From positions 124,001-188,000 of the forward strand of contig JAMAHW010000015.1 in NCBI GenBank assembly GCA_023627715.1: DNA of 64,000 nucleotides, written 5' to 3'. Position 1 is the stretch's first letter. Each line of letters begins with the position of its first letter. The DNA is from Periconia sp. R9002. Taxonomy: Eukaryota; Ascomycota; Dothideomycetes; Pleosporales; Periconiaceae. The notes under the pieces were generated by a model. It was not told the origin of the DNA, did no database searches, and was given only the letters and a program-made list of their open reading frames with translations. Shown here one piece after another: positions 45,701 through 57,886 of this stretch. The position numbers and the translations under genes were made by a program.

Positions 45701-48700
45701 CGGACACTGCGATGGACGCAGTTTGAACATTCGCCAGACTCGTCTTGTTCAACACAGGCATATACTGCTGGGAGGGCACGACGGCAACACCATCGTCTTT
45801 CTTTCCCCCAAGAAGTCGCTTGAGCGATGCTTCCGCCACACTGGCAAATCTCACTCCAGTCAGGCTCAGTACAAGCGCTCCAGTATCGTGCTCTGAAACA
45901 TAAATATCCGACTCCATCAGGCTGTCATTGATATTATCAGACGCGCTGTAAACGATCCATTTCTTCTGCTTCGATTGCAGTACGCTCTTGTCATACACCG
46001 TGAAACGTCCAATACCGGTGCATACCAAGATGTGTCCCGCTTTCTTCTTTCGCAAGACATTGACGTGAACGCCAGCGACCTGGAGAAAATTGTCGATAGT
46101 AAGCGGATCCGTTACACATTCGTGAAGCGAGTCATGCGTCGCACTGTTTACGAGGCCAACAGAAACGTCGCCTTTGGCGGCAATACGCTTGACGCATCGG
46201 TAGTAGTCTTTATAGTCGACGATGGATCCGAATATATCGTAGATGAGGGATCCTTGGATGGATGTCACTTCGGGGTCATTGAGGATGGTTTTAGGGTTAG
46301 TGGAATCCAATAGGCGCTGATACTGGCGGCGCTGAGTCCTCAGGGATGGATGATCCTGAGTTTCTAGGGACACGGTTCCCGTGGCGTGTTTGGCGGTGTT
46401 CTGTGTAGCTGAAACCGTACTGCTTACAAACTCGAAGACCCAGGTAGTTGATTTTTCTGCCGTCCGGTGTAGGAGCAGAGAAACGGTGTCGATAGGCTCT
46501 AAACCCAGAGGTGCTTGAATTTTCAGATCGTCAATGTGTGGAACGTATGTTGTTTTCCCCTCAGACTTGATGAAGGTCATCATGGCCCTCGTCAAAATCT
46601 CAACGTAGAGCGAGACCGGGCATAGTCCATTACCGGCCACGGCATGGCCGGCAACGCAAAGCTTGAATTCATCCGACGCGCAGTTGATTTCAAATACGGA
46701 ATTCAACTTGGCGTTGTCAGTGAACTTGGTGAACCGCAGCAACCCACTGAATTTCGCATTTTCGATCGCTGGAGTGGTGCGCGAATCCCTTTTCGGATTG
46801 ATGTAGGGTAGCCAGTGATTTGTCTTGTCGAAAGCGTACGGTGGAAGATCTCGATATCCGTAATCGGCCCTCGGCGGTTCATAGTGGCTCCAGTGGGTGA
46901 CGTGCATGCCGAGCCCTGATAACTTCTCTATCGTATCAGAAAGGTTGTTAAGGCCAACGCGTGCCTCCAAATTGATGGGAAGAAAGACATCCTCGCGCGC
47001 TGTGATCGGTTTCAAAACTCGTTTTACCATCGAAGTAATTCCCGAGGAGGAACCCGCTTCTATCCAACACGCCTGGTTGAACTGGTTGGAAATACGTGTG
47101 ATGGCGTCTGCAAAATATACTGGGTCTCGGGAATGTGCGACAAGGCGCTCGGGTGTCATATCTCCGTCCAGACCATTTTGCGAGCATTCTTCAATGGGAA
47201 TTGTCGGCTTCTGAAAGCGCAAAGTAGCAGCCGTCGCGAGTAATTCCGGTAACATGGGGTCCATGAGGTGCGAGTGAAAGCCATGCGTGACGGCCAGGCG
47301 TTTACTAGCATGCACTCCCATATTTCTTCCTTCTCGTTGTATTGCTGCCTCCAGAGCATCCAAAGACGCCACTGGACCGGTAAGTACAAACGAGTTGTGC
47401 GCATTGTGACAAGCGATCTCGATCTCTTTATTGGCAAGACTCTTGACAGTAGACAAGTCTGTCTCCACTACGAGCATAGATCCCTTCTCCTCGCTCCAAG
47501 ATGTTTCTATGCACTGCGCTCGCTTTATGACGTACCGAAGCGCATGTTCTAGACTGAGAATACCAGAAACGCATAGAGCGGTGAATTGGCCGAAGCTGTG
47601 TCCAACAAGCGTCGCGACAGATAATCCAGTATCTAGCCATGACTTGGCGCTCGCATATTGTAGTGCAAACAAAGAACAGTGCAACTTGACGATTTCTTGA
47701 ACTGGCTCTTTTTCGAAGATGGTGGGGAAAATCGCATCCCATCCAAGCTTCTTGCAAACAGCGTCACATTTATCGATGTAGCGTTTGAAGATAGCGCAAG
47801 AGGAATATACTTCACGGTCCAGGCCAACATAGTCTCGTGTCTGGCCTCCGAAGCAGAGGATAACCGATGATGTCTTGGCGGGTTTGGGTGAGATATCTAA
47901 TTTGTTTGATGCAGCTTTGACAAGCTGTTTCTGGAATTCTTCTGTGGTGGTGGCTGTTGTTGTGAATGCGTACGAATGGGAAACGTCGAATCGGTATGCT
48001 AATTCGAATGCGAGACGTTGCAGGAATTCACCCTGGTGTCCTGTTCTTTCAATATTCATCAGATCTTGCAAGTCTCTGGCAGTCTTAGTGAATGCAGACG
48101 CTGAGTGTGCCGACACTCGCAGAAGTTGCTTCTCCATGTCGCTGGAGGAAACGGCTAACGAACGTGTCGTCTTGGGAACAGCAGGGGCCTGGCAAACCAA
48201 AACAGAGGCATTGCATCCAGATGCGCCATAGTTGTTAACGCAAGCAGCCTTCCAGTCTACATTCCATGGGCGAACAGATGTCGATATCGCGATGTTATCG
48301 ATTTCCAAAGGTGTCACGTTTGACCTTAGCTTCCTGAATCTCGCGTGAGGGGGAATCGACTTCTTTTGTATCATCAATATGACTTTTATCAAAGCTGCAA
48401 TGCCAGATGCTGCCTCTAAATGTCCAATATTGTTCTTGACCGAGCCTAAGAATAGCGTATTATCTTTTACGGAGCGACCAAACACTTTTCTGATGCTTTC
48501 TATTTCGACAGGATCACCCTTCGCGGTGCCCGTTCCGTGTGCTTCGACGTAAGTGACATCTTTGGGGTTAACAGCAGCTCGCGAGATGATGTGAGAGTAC
48601 AAATTGGCTTGTGACGAACTAACGGGGACCGTGATCGGAGTAATCGCACTGTTCTGGTTGACACCTGAACTGGGTATTGTCGCCAAGATGCGGTCGCCTT

Positions 48701-50662
48701 GCGCGAGAGCATCTGAAAGTCGCTTCAAAACGATTACACCACAACCTTCGCCTCGGCAGTAGCCATTCGCAGAATCCTCGAACGCATGGGAAGCGCCTGT
48801 GGGGCTTAAGAATGAAGCCCCACCAAGAGCTTCATATAAGAATGGGCTGGTGATTACATTCACGCCTCCAGCGATAGCCATGTTGCATTCCCCACTCCGG
48901 ATGTCTTTGCACGCATTGTGAATGGCCACGAGGGAAGACGAACAAGCGGTGTCAAATGTGAGCGACGGGCCAGCCCAGTCGAAATAGTGGCTGACCTTGC
49001 CGCTAATGAAGGCCCTCAAACTCCCCGTCGCCGAGAAAGCGTTATGGGAGTTCGAAGCAATGTTGTCGATGTAATCGACCGAGCCAACACCCATGTAGCA
49101 CCCTACCGACTTCTCACGCTCGGTTTTCCTCAGATAGCCCGATGATCTCAGTGCTTCGTATGCGACTTCTAGAACCAATCTTTGCTGTGGGTCTGTGTAA
49201 AGAGCTTCTCGAGCTGACATCTTAAAAAATTTATGGTCGAATGCCCCTGGCTCGCGCAAGAAGTTTCCCCACTTTGGCTGTCCGGAGGTTGCGGCGGTGT
49301 CTCCGAACCGGCTTTCTGGGACTTGGGACAGGGTCGATGCGCCACGTGCAAGCAGATCCCAGAATTCATCTGGAGTATCTGCTTCCGGAAATCGACATGC
49401 CATGCCAACAACTGCTATGGCATCATCTCCATAACATGGCCGTGGCTTGTCGTGGATCGAGTCGTTCATTTCGATAGAGGGGGGGTTTGCACCTATCCGT
49501 GTTTCCGAATCAAAATCGCTAGGAATGAGGTTGAGGTTGTATTGCTCTGCTACATTTGCTGGAATGCACCGCATCAGTCCGAGAGCCAGAGCGTTACGAG
49601 ATTGTGCTGGGGAGATAGATGAGATAGCTGCAGGGAGGCCAGTTGCCCAGTCGCACGTTTCAAGGAGTATTGCTCTCAAGAGGGCCTCTGTGACGTCTTT
49701 CCTTGTTGAGGAAGCCACATCCTGTGAAATCGACAACGGAAAAACATTTCGCCTTAGCTTTGGCAACTGATATTCTTGTAGATCCTCAATGAGACGAGAC
49801 AACTGATAATAGACGTGACTATTTTCAGTGGAGTGGAATTCACCTTGGAGGTAAATCTTCTGGATGAAAAGGCCCGGGCTCTCTGCCATCTTCACCATCT
49901 TTGGATAATGTGATTTTCGCGTGGTCACAGTGACACTGGAATGATCTTGTTTGACAGATACGTATGTCTTGACTTATCATTAGCGCACCATCTAATGGCA
50001 TTTCACGAGGTTCAACTCACCCCAGGGCTACGTCGGAGAACCTCCTCCAATTTCGCTCGCGCAGATTCTGAGGACCATCGCGCCGCGAAACAGCAAGTCC
50101 TCTCTGAGGGTTCTTGCTGACACTCTTTCAGATCTACGAAAGCTCCAATCGCAACGGCCAGGCGCAATGATATACATGTGTTCAAGGCCAATTCTTCGTC
50201 ATTCTTTGAGGATGCAACTGCGCACGCAGCCAGCAATCCAGTGCAGAAACCGCATAGGGCAGCTGAACTGTCGATCTCCGCATGGTTCCGGCCTTCTTTC
50301 GAGAGATAATTAACGTATTGAGCGATTTGCAGTAGGAGAGTCAAAGGCGCGAGAAGGGTATTAGGAGCATCAAGCTGCTCATGGATATGTGTCTGGCCGG
50401 CCAATTCCGAGGTGAGAAGTCCGTCATCGAGCCATGCAACCAGTTTTTCGAGGTAAACCAGGCCAGAGGTACTGCTAGACAGGGTAGGTTCCAGCTCCAC
50501 TAAACGCGTCCACAGTGTCGGGAGCGAGCGAATTTCGTCAACCACTGGTTTCAAATGCGACGTGGTCACCAAGACTTGGCGGGCTTTTTCCAGCGTATGG
50601 GGTGCTGGCCAGCGTGTTGAGGGACCAAACGCTATCAAAGCCGGGAGAAAGGGACCGCTCAT
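42765..50662 (-). CDS. Non-reducing polyketide synthase, SAT-KS-AT-PT-ACP-ACP-CMeT-TE
   Basis: Iterative type I PKS of 2614 aa in two exons, 50662-50021 and 49967-42765. Domains in order: SAT (nucleophile Cys in GFCTG, about 140, and His in FHSTENSH, about 259-265, joined over the intron); KS (Cys in DTACSSS, about 556); AT (Ser in GHSFG, about 1006); PT (His in VAGHAVAGNG, about 1323, and Asp in DPLTIDNFL, about 1500); two ACPs (GVDSLLM about 1681, GLDSLVAM about 1799); C-methyltransferase (SAM site ILEIGAGTGG, about 2063); and an HSL-like thioesterase (HGGGH oxyanion hole about 2296, GWSTGG Ser about 2378, HGTEDD Asp, GAPHLF His). No KR, DH or ER is seen. Such enzymes make C-methylated orsellinic-type acids. 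A TATA-like sequence lies about 95 bp upstream. Confidence 0.96.
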
Positions 50663-50900
50663 GTTGAGATGGGGATGGGGGAGTGTCCGCGTCGTCGGCG
50701 TACGCCTGAAAGTCGCACAAAAACTTAACGTTGCAGAGCCCTATGCATCATATAATACCCTCTGGACGTTAATTTCCGCGCGTGCGCTATGAACCAAAGC
50801 CCCGGCTTGTACGACTATGTTTCTAGGCCCGGCTTTGGCGGATGGATATAGGGTTGTGCGCGTCTGATAGGTTATGGGGTGCTGTACACGATAGTCGGGG
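50663..50900. promoter_or_regulatory. PKS promoter with repeated CCCGGCTT
   Basis: CCCGGCTT occurs at 50801-50808 and again at 50828-50835, about 140-175 bp upstream of the PKS ATG. A TATA-like TATTATA is closer, near 50755. Candidate binding sites of a CGG-type regulator; not tested. Confidence 0.4.
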
Positions 50901-53900
50901 GAAGAATCCTGCTAGGCGGCTGAAGACAAATCTGTCCAAGAATTTTATCCATACCTCGGATATGGCCCTGGTGTAGCCGATAAATACTTATTGGAACGGT
51001 TTACAAGGTATAGATAGATTGTCTCGCTTATGTATTTGCTATATACCTACCTCGTAGTTTGCACCAGGTGCCCTGACCCGACGAAATGGATTAAAAGCAT
51101 CAAAGGTTCAAGCAATTGATGATTTGTTATTACTAGTGGCATAATTCATTTGGTTCCATTGGCGTTTTGCCTCAAATTTCCTAGGTGATCCCTTTATGAG
51201 AATCCACAATTTTCTCTTTCACCGCCCTTCCAAAATGAGGATCGCGATTAACCGAGTCTCGCAACTAAGGGGCCGAGGAGGGGTAAACCCTTTTGTCTGT
51301 ATGTACTAGCAGGCAATAAAGTGGGGATAATGCAACATTGGTGCCGAGCCGCTCATGCCATGCCGTGCCGCTCATGCGATGTCACTCGTGGGTAGCAATA
51401 TGAATTGGCCGAATATACGCCCTTGCGTTGTGATGTGATGGCAAGCTTGGGGCACACACGGTACAGTAATACCAATCTTCTAGAATTTCTCTGTGTCGGA
51501 CTTCTCATCCTTCGATGGCGCAACACGTACCACAGTGTATGATCTTAAATCTGACCTGACGGTCATCTATTCGCGATTTATCGCGCAAGTCGCGGGCGAA
51601 TATATGATTGTTCACACTCTCCGCTTTTGGGTCAACCCCGCGATCAATCCTTGAGCAAAAGTATGATAACGAAGTGAATATGGTGAATTGCATATCCCCC
51701 GGTTCTAGCGTCTGAGAACCGCTCAAGCGCGCGGGGCGGGTAAACCCATAATCCTTACACGAATAAACAGGGGAAGCCGAAGGAGTTGCTGTGCCGCACT
51801 AGCTCAATTTCGTCAGAGTTAGACGTGCCGTCCTTGTGCTGAGGCCATCCGTTTTCGAGGGTCCAACCGGCCACATGATCCGAGTAACGACATTTCAGTA
51901 TCCTTTTTGATAACCATGGCGTTGGAAAGAGCTTCAAAGGCTTACTGGCGGACTCTTTCGTCAGCCGACACGGTGTCGGAAGCCGTCTAACGCAAGCACT
52001 GCGCTATGGCAATGTTGGTAAACGCACGTACTCCCCACAATCAAATCCAAGAGAATGGGTCAAAGTGCCGGTGGTCGGTGCTTATGCCTGTCTCGATCTA
52101 CTGTGTAAAGTGCGTTTGCCTATTTGAAATTAGGTGGAGACTGGACAGCAATCTATATGCATGTTTGCGGCGTAGAACGGTAGGCGACGGAGGACGTGTT
52201 CCAACATTGACAAATCACACCACTACCGTGAAATCGAAATCGCAAACCACCGACCGGTCGACTACCTCCGCTGCTTTGGATATCAAGACTATCCCTGCTC
52301 TATTGCAGATAATCGCGCTCCTAACGTCGAACAAGGACACCCTGATAGGGTTGCTGATAACCGCCAAGTCAGCTAAACCTATAAGGAATATCATCCGTGC
52401 CTATCGCCGCGCATTCCCATTTGTGGAGGACGATTCCTTTTCAAGATTTGTCTGCTTTTTCTATGCAACTCGGTGTCCGAAAAGTCATCATGCCTCCAGT
52501 TCAGACCAATGACTCCCAATCTAGAAATTGAACCCCGACACCAATGGGATGCACTCCGAGTTGCGTATGCACCGTTGACGTTATCGTAACGTACGTAGGC
52601 TCGTATGACCATATCGACAACGTCTAAGAGCTACATGATTCAAAGCCTGGCATCAGCAAAGAACACAGGAATATCCGTAAAAAGATAAGACATGCTGAGT
52701 ATGACTATCAACAACCCCATGCCAATATCGTTCCTCGTATAACCTCTCGTCCCTTCTTCTATCAGTCCGGACATCCCGCACAACACGAAGATCAATTTAT
52801 TTCCACCATCGCAACAAAAACTGTTAGTCATTGCATCCCGTTCTCCCTCGTAACACAATCTGCACTTAGCATCGGGCGTAGACGCGATTGCATGCTAAGT
52901 AGCGGAAGCCACTGGCTCGGGCCCTCCCGCCGATGGCCGACGGGGCAGAATAAAGACTGTGGAGTACGAGGGACTGCTAATTCAGACTTCATTGACCTAC
53001 TTCATTGGTGTATTCCATCGCGGTGAATTGTTTACAAGTTTGTGGCATTTCAGACTGATCCAGTATTGTCACATTTCGAAATTACCTCTAGACGATGCTC
53101 GAATAGGTAGTGCGATTGCTACCGTGATTGGTGTTGTACACCCGCGCTCCTCGCCTATTCTCCGTATTAAGCCGTGCGGCGCGGGTAGTAAATCGAGAAT
53201 CCAGGTGGGATGTAGTGCACACTGGTGTCAGTACCGGCGCGTAGTCAAATGTGAAGTTTGATGTATGATTGTCGAGCAGTTTGACCGCGGTTCCTGATTC
53301 TTTGTCCAGTCGTTTTGGTGTGGATCTTGTACACATCACTAGTCTGTGTGTATCTGTAACCACTTATGATCTCGTTCGGTTTATGGGCCGATACCACACA
53401 AAATCAGGTCATCTTTGTGGGTAGGTGCATAGCAATTGCGGTAGCAATATGGATTGTACTATGTGTTTCTGAATGATTGGTAGAATTGTGTTAAAGTCAT
53501 TCCGGTTTGCTTCTGAACGCTTGCTTGCATGTTTGCCGAAAACTGAGCGGCAGATATCCGTTGATAGAGATGCGGAAACGATTGACCGACTAATCTACAA
53601 TTGCACAGTGAATAATTCGCAATTCAAGTACATTCTGAGATATAAAAGCATTCATCAAGTACCGGACTGACTGTCACAGTTCGTTCTGTTCTATAATCAT
53701 GTGCGCTTGAACTTCACTTCTGTCTCCATACATATGCGTCGAGTGTTGCTCTCTGTATGACATGACCACACTCATACACCGCGAGTGCTTCCATTATTAT
53801 GCAATTATATATTCAGATTTTCACATGAACTCTTATATATGCCTTTCACATATTTCCTGGCCGATCATGTCAGCCAACTGGGTAGGCTGGCAAGATCTCT

Positions 53901-55461
53901 TGGACATTCTCACGAAGGATGGTGCTGTCGTGCACTGTCTTCCACTGATCCCAATTTGAATTCGTGGGAGAACTTCAACGGCAGATGCTGGTATACGAGC
54001 AGTCCAAGTTCCACCACCTTGTTTACTACAGTTTGTGAACGGCACCATTTCGCGGAAGTTACCCACCGTAATGACCGCCTTAGCAGTGGGTGGGAAGCAG
54101 CATGTCTCCAAAGTGTGACTGCACTAGCAGTGGAGCACGAGGTTCTTGAGCTGCTGGAAACATTCTCAGAGGCTTGCTCCTCGCGCTGAGATTACCATCC
54201 AGCTATTCCCACCTCAAAATGAGTTAGAACGGTTATATATCCCTCAGTCTCACAGGTTACAGGCAACGGCCCGCTGATTTTCAACTTATCCAGCCTTGTT
54301 CGTCGAACCAAAACACTTGGGTAACGGCTGTTTTGAGCTACTGAAACTCTTCTACCGACTATCCTCAGACCTTCCAGGATGTGCAAGGCGTCAATTCACG
54401 GTACAGGACTGGGGCTGGGTTAGCACTCATTAGAAAGTCAGACTTTGTCTTCGTTGGCGGCCATGGCATCAATCACGTCATTCATGCTGGAGATGTAAAC
54501 ACGAGGGTCGAACTTGATGCGCTTTTCGATCAGCACCTCTGGGTTGCGTATTGTCATGCTTCAACGCCGGCCTCACGTTCCTCGGTCTCCTCTCGCAAAA
54601 GTATCTGGAGACTACTTCTCGGCATTCAGTATCGTGGAGTACGCGATCAGTTATTTCCAGAGAACAAAAATACTGGATACGCAACCCCTACATGAAATCA
54701 ATATACATCTACCTCGCATTCTTCACATCCAAACCCGCCGATCCATCCGTCAACTACTACCCCAGTTTCAACTAATATCCCAGTTCGCAGTCACCCGAAT
54801 ATACTCAACCTTCAATTTCTGCCCTCATCTGCTTGCCCACTCAACCAGAGTACATAGCCGGCACAAGAGGTACACCGGTGCGATCAGCAACCAACAAAGC
54901 AAACACGTTCCTCCAAAATGCACACTCGATCTTCTACCATAGGCACTCCTGTTGACTGTCTTAGTCCCCCTATAATCAATTCGAACCCATCTATATACAA
55001 CCTACATTCGACGTTGATACTTCCTCAGTCTTGATGTGCACCATATGAGTGTCTTCGCTGCTGGCACGGGAGCTATTGACGAGAAGCTCAAGGCTAACTC
55101 TATCAACGATGTTTTCCAACCCCATGGATCAGTTTCTGGAATATATTCCACGATATGTAATTAATTTCATTTCGAAGCCGCCAGGGTACACCGCCACCGA
55201 CCCGACTACTCTCCTAGTCTGTGTCTCACGTCCTCTGAAATATATATTACGAAAGCGGAGCCTGCCTACCGAGACCACTCAAAAACCCAGCGCAGGGATC
55301 GCACGCACGCTACACAGACATTCTTGGGAGGATATATTTGCGGGATACCAAGTCGCCCATGTATACGATGTGGAGGTGGCATTGCCAACAGGTATCCCTC
55401 GTTCTAGGTTGGTCTGGTGGAGATACCACTTCTACAACAATCTCCCTTCAAACCTTACAAC

Positions 55462-55677
55462 TGCACCCATGAAGGCTGTGACAAGACGTATCTGGAAAAA
55501 AGACAACTATATGAGCACATGAATTTGCATGGCAAGCGTTTTAAGTGTGATATTGATGGTTGCGGGGCGCTGTGACTGAGTACTACGGCAGTTCGGACAC
55601 ACGCGCGTCACAAATCGAGATCGGACGTATGCCCGAACACGCCAAAACAGATTCAAAGACAAGTGCTTTCGAACTAA
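55462..55677 (+). pseudogene. C2H2 zinc-finger relic with in-frame TGA
   Basis: The plus frame from 55462 reads a full C2H2 finger, CTHEGCDKTYLEKRQLYEHM followed by NLH (C-x4-C-x12-H-x3-H). It is followed after the linker GKRFK by a second finger start (CDIDGC). The second finger is interrupted by TGA at 55573-55575, after which LSTTAVRTHARH continues in frame until TAA at 55675. Upstream there are more stops. It is a decayed transcription factor or TE-type zinc-finger gene. The stop could come from a CGA to TGA change, as expected from cytosine deamination or RIP, but that is inference. Confidence 0.6.
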
Positions 55678-55752
55678 CAATGTGTCTTTCGACACCAACA
55701 AGAGCAGTATGGGGAACAACATGACCGTCCATCCATCACGCATATATGTATG

Positions 55753-56006
55753 TATATATATAACATCAACCACAACCTTCTACGAAGAACAGCTTATATA
55801 CTTTTTTAAAAAACAACCACGTATACACCGACGAATACTCTTCGTCCATGCTCCGAGAGCGAGGCAATCATGTGGATGTGGAACCCAGACAAGAATTGCG
55901 CGACACGCATCACCACTGCACGGGTAGATGATCGACCTTGATTCAATCACACACACATATATATATTACATCAATCACAACACTCTGCGGAGAATAACTT
56001 ATATAT
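55753..56006 (+). repeat. Degenerate direct repeat pair
   Basis: A unit of about 50 bp (TATATATAACATCAACCACA..., ending near GAACAGCTTATATA) at about 55753-55800 recurs at about 55957-56006 as TATATATTACATCAATCACA..., ending AATAACTTATATA. Differences are mostly transitions. A shorter relative starts near 56435. Confidence 0.55.
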
Positions 56007-56113
56007 AGCGCGCAACGTGTCGTCGATATAGCGCGAGCGATCCAGACTGGAACCCGGATCCAATCTCAAAGCCCACCAGAGGCAATTGACGAGACCAGTA
56101 TGCAAAGGCAAAC

Positions 56114-56150
56114 AGTAGATCCAGAGTTCTAGCTGGAGTACTATGAGCAA

Positions 56151-56185
<35 letters not shown>

Positions 56186-56234
56186 AATATACAATAGACT
56201 CGGAGTTCTCGCTGGAGTACCAAGACCAACTCTA
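56114..56234 (+). repeat. Degenerate tandem copy plus CT/AT microsatellite
   Basis: AGTAGATCCAGAGTTCTAGC... (from 56114) recurs as AATAGACTCGGAGTTCTCGC... (from 56193). Between them is a run of CT dinucleotides followed by TA dinucleotides (about 56152-56186). The copies encode VDPEF-stop-LEYYEQ and IDSEFSLEYQDQ, which suggests a duplicated coding fragment. Confidence 0.6.
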
Positions 56235-56855
56235 TGTACATAAATGTGCAATAGATAAGTTGGTTAAATTTTGGGAAAAGGAGGCTAAGGATAGCCAAAC
56301 AGAGCTGTTGTTAGCATGGTTACAACGCCTTCACGGTATGCAGACGATCCCCATCACCACTTCTCCCACCGTTAGCTAACTTGTTCTAGTCTTGCTCGTG
56401 AGGGACGAGGCCAGCTCTACTAGAGACGTGAACACGTATATATATAACAGATTTCAAAGCGCTCGTTGAGAGCTGCACAAGCATAGCTGACCCGTACGAG
56501 TTCGGATCATGTGGGAGGCCCTGTCTGATGGAGGCGAGCCCCCTACTGATATGGCAGATTTCATTTCGGCGAACTCGCCAAGAGCTGCCCAAAGAACGAG
56601 GGTGCAGTGAATGCATACTTATATGAAGGCAGAAATCTTGAAATAAAGCTTAGTAGGCAAGATCAAGCCCGTATAACAGTCATTCAAGACCCTGAAGTAG
56701 ACCCCAGTAAAAAGGACCTAGACCCAGAAAAGATGTCACTCCCGTATATAAAAGAGAATAGCAGGGAAGGCTACTTGATTCTCGTCGTCCCTTTCCGTAA
56801 AAATGAAGGAGATCGAGACTCAGGAATCAGCAACAAGCTGCAAACGAACGAATGA
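56193..56855 (+). pseudogene. Broken coding remnant, unknown family
   Basis: Several plus-strand pieces in changing frames look like protein: KCAIDKLVKFWEKEAKDSQT, then MWEALSDGGEPPTDMADFIS, then VIQDPEVDPSKKDLDPEKMS ending at TGA near 56853. Stops interrupt the pieces. I cannot name the family. It is probably the remains of one gene; chance open frames remain possible. Confidence 0.35.
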
Positions 56856-57886
56856 TTTCTGACCCAAATACGCTATAACCTCTGCAGAGTACTTGTCAGT
56901 AGAACGAAATATATAACTCACAGACCCGAAACACGCTACTGCTGCGAAGGTTGCTAGGAGTTCCCGATTTACCTGGTTTAACTCAACTCACCATGGTAAC
57001 CACGAACGTCCTGCTCCAATTCAATGCCTCAAATTCCGATACTGTCCCATCTGACAATGGATGTGACGACGGCACTCAGACATACAATGCTGCCAACGAT
57101 TAATTAGGCCCTTGGTGAAGATATCATGGAAGGGTGGTGGAATGAGACAGGATAACGCAAGTGTTCTTTGTTTACTGCCGACCAAGAATTCAGTATGCCT
57201 TTGTCTCCGGAATACAAGTTCCAAGCAGGAAGGAAAGAGGATGGGGAGGAGGAGGGACACTGAACCAGACGCAGAACCCACCGGTGGGACTGGCTTAGAT
57301 AGTTTGGGAGAGACGTTGGAGGAGTAGAAAATGAAGTGTTGTATATGTAAATTAGTGAGGACATGAGAACGGGCTTTCAGACTATGCTATGTTTGAGACG
57401 GAAAGGTTGGAGGATGCACGCAGTATAATAATGTTTGTCGAGGAAGTATTACGTATGGAAATAAGAAGAACCCATTAAATTCGGTCTTTGAGCGAGGTCA
57501 TAACGCGTTTTATCTCTCCATCTCTGTGCCTTTGTGTATGATTAGTGTGCTAATCAGCTCTGGAATACGAATTGCATTGTAACGTTCGTCCCCCGCAACG
57601 AGCAAAAATGGGTGGTTTGAGGAGAATAGTGCATCAGACGTGAAGACAGAAAAAGGAAAATTCATTGATGATGGATGTATGATGATGATACTGCTCCTAA
57701 TTGATACAGTTTTGCCAATTGATTGGTAGGGAGATCTTGCTGCCTCTGCCCTGCCGCACTCTGCTCCTTCTCCCTCTTCTTCCGAATGGTGGTACACCCA
57801 TCGCGAGATGTCTTCAAATATACATATGCCCACATCCCAAGACCAATCTAAGTTCTCTGCTGTTTGTTTGTTGTAATAGCACCTTT

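Larger units (their letters stand above)
50901..57886. other. 7-kb gene desert with decayed repeats
   Basis: No intact gene is recognised between the PKS and the NDUFA13 gene. It holds an 11-bp direct repeat GCCGCTCATGC (51348-51358, 51367-51377), the C2H2 zinc-finger relic at 55462-55677, degenerate repeats at 55753-56240, a CT/AT microsatellite at 56152-56186, and broken coding remnants up to about 56855. A 39-codon minus-strand frame at 54438-54557 (MTIRNPEVLIEKRIKFDP...) looks protein-like but matches nothing I can name. Confidence 0.6.

Noticed and set aside
52006..52512. A 168-codon plus-strand frame in the gene desert
   Set aside because: Mixed composition and no motif; it could be chance.
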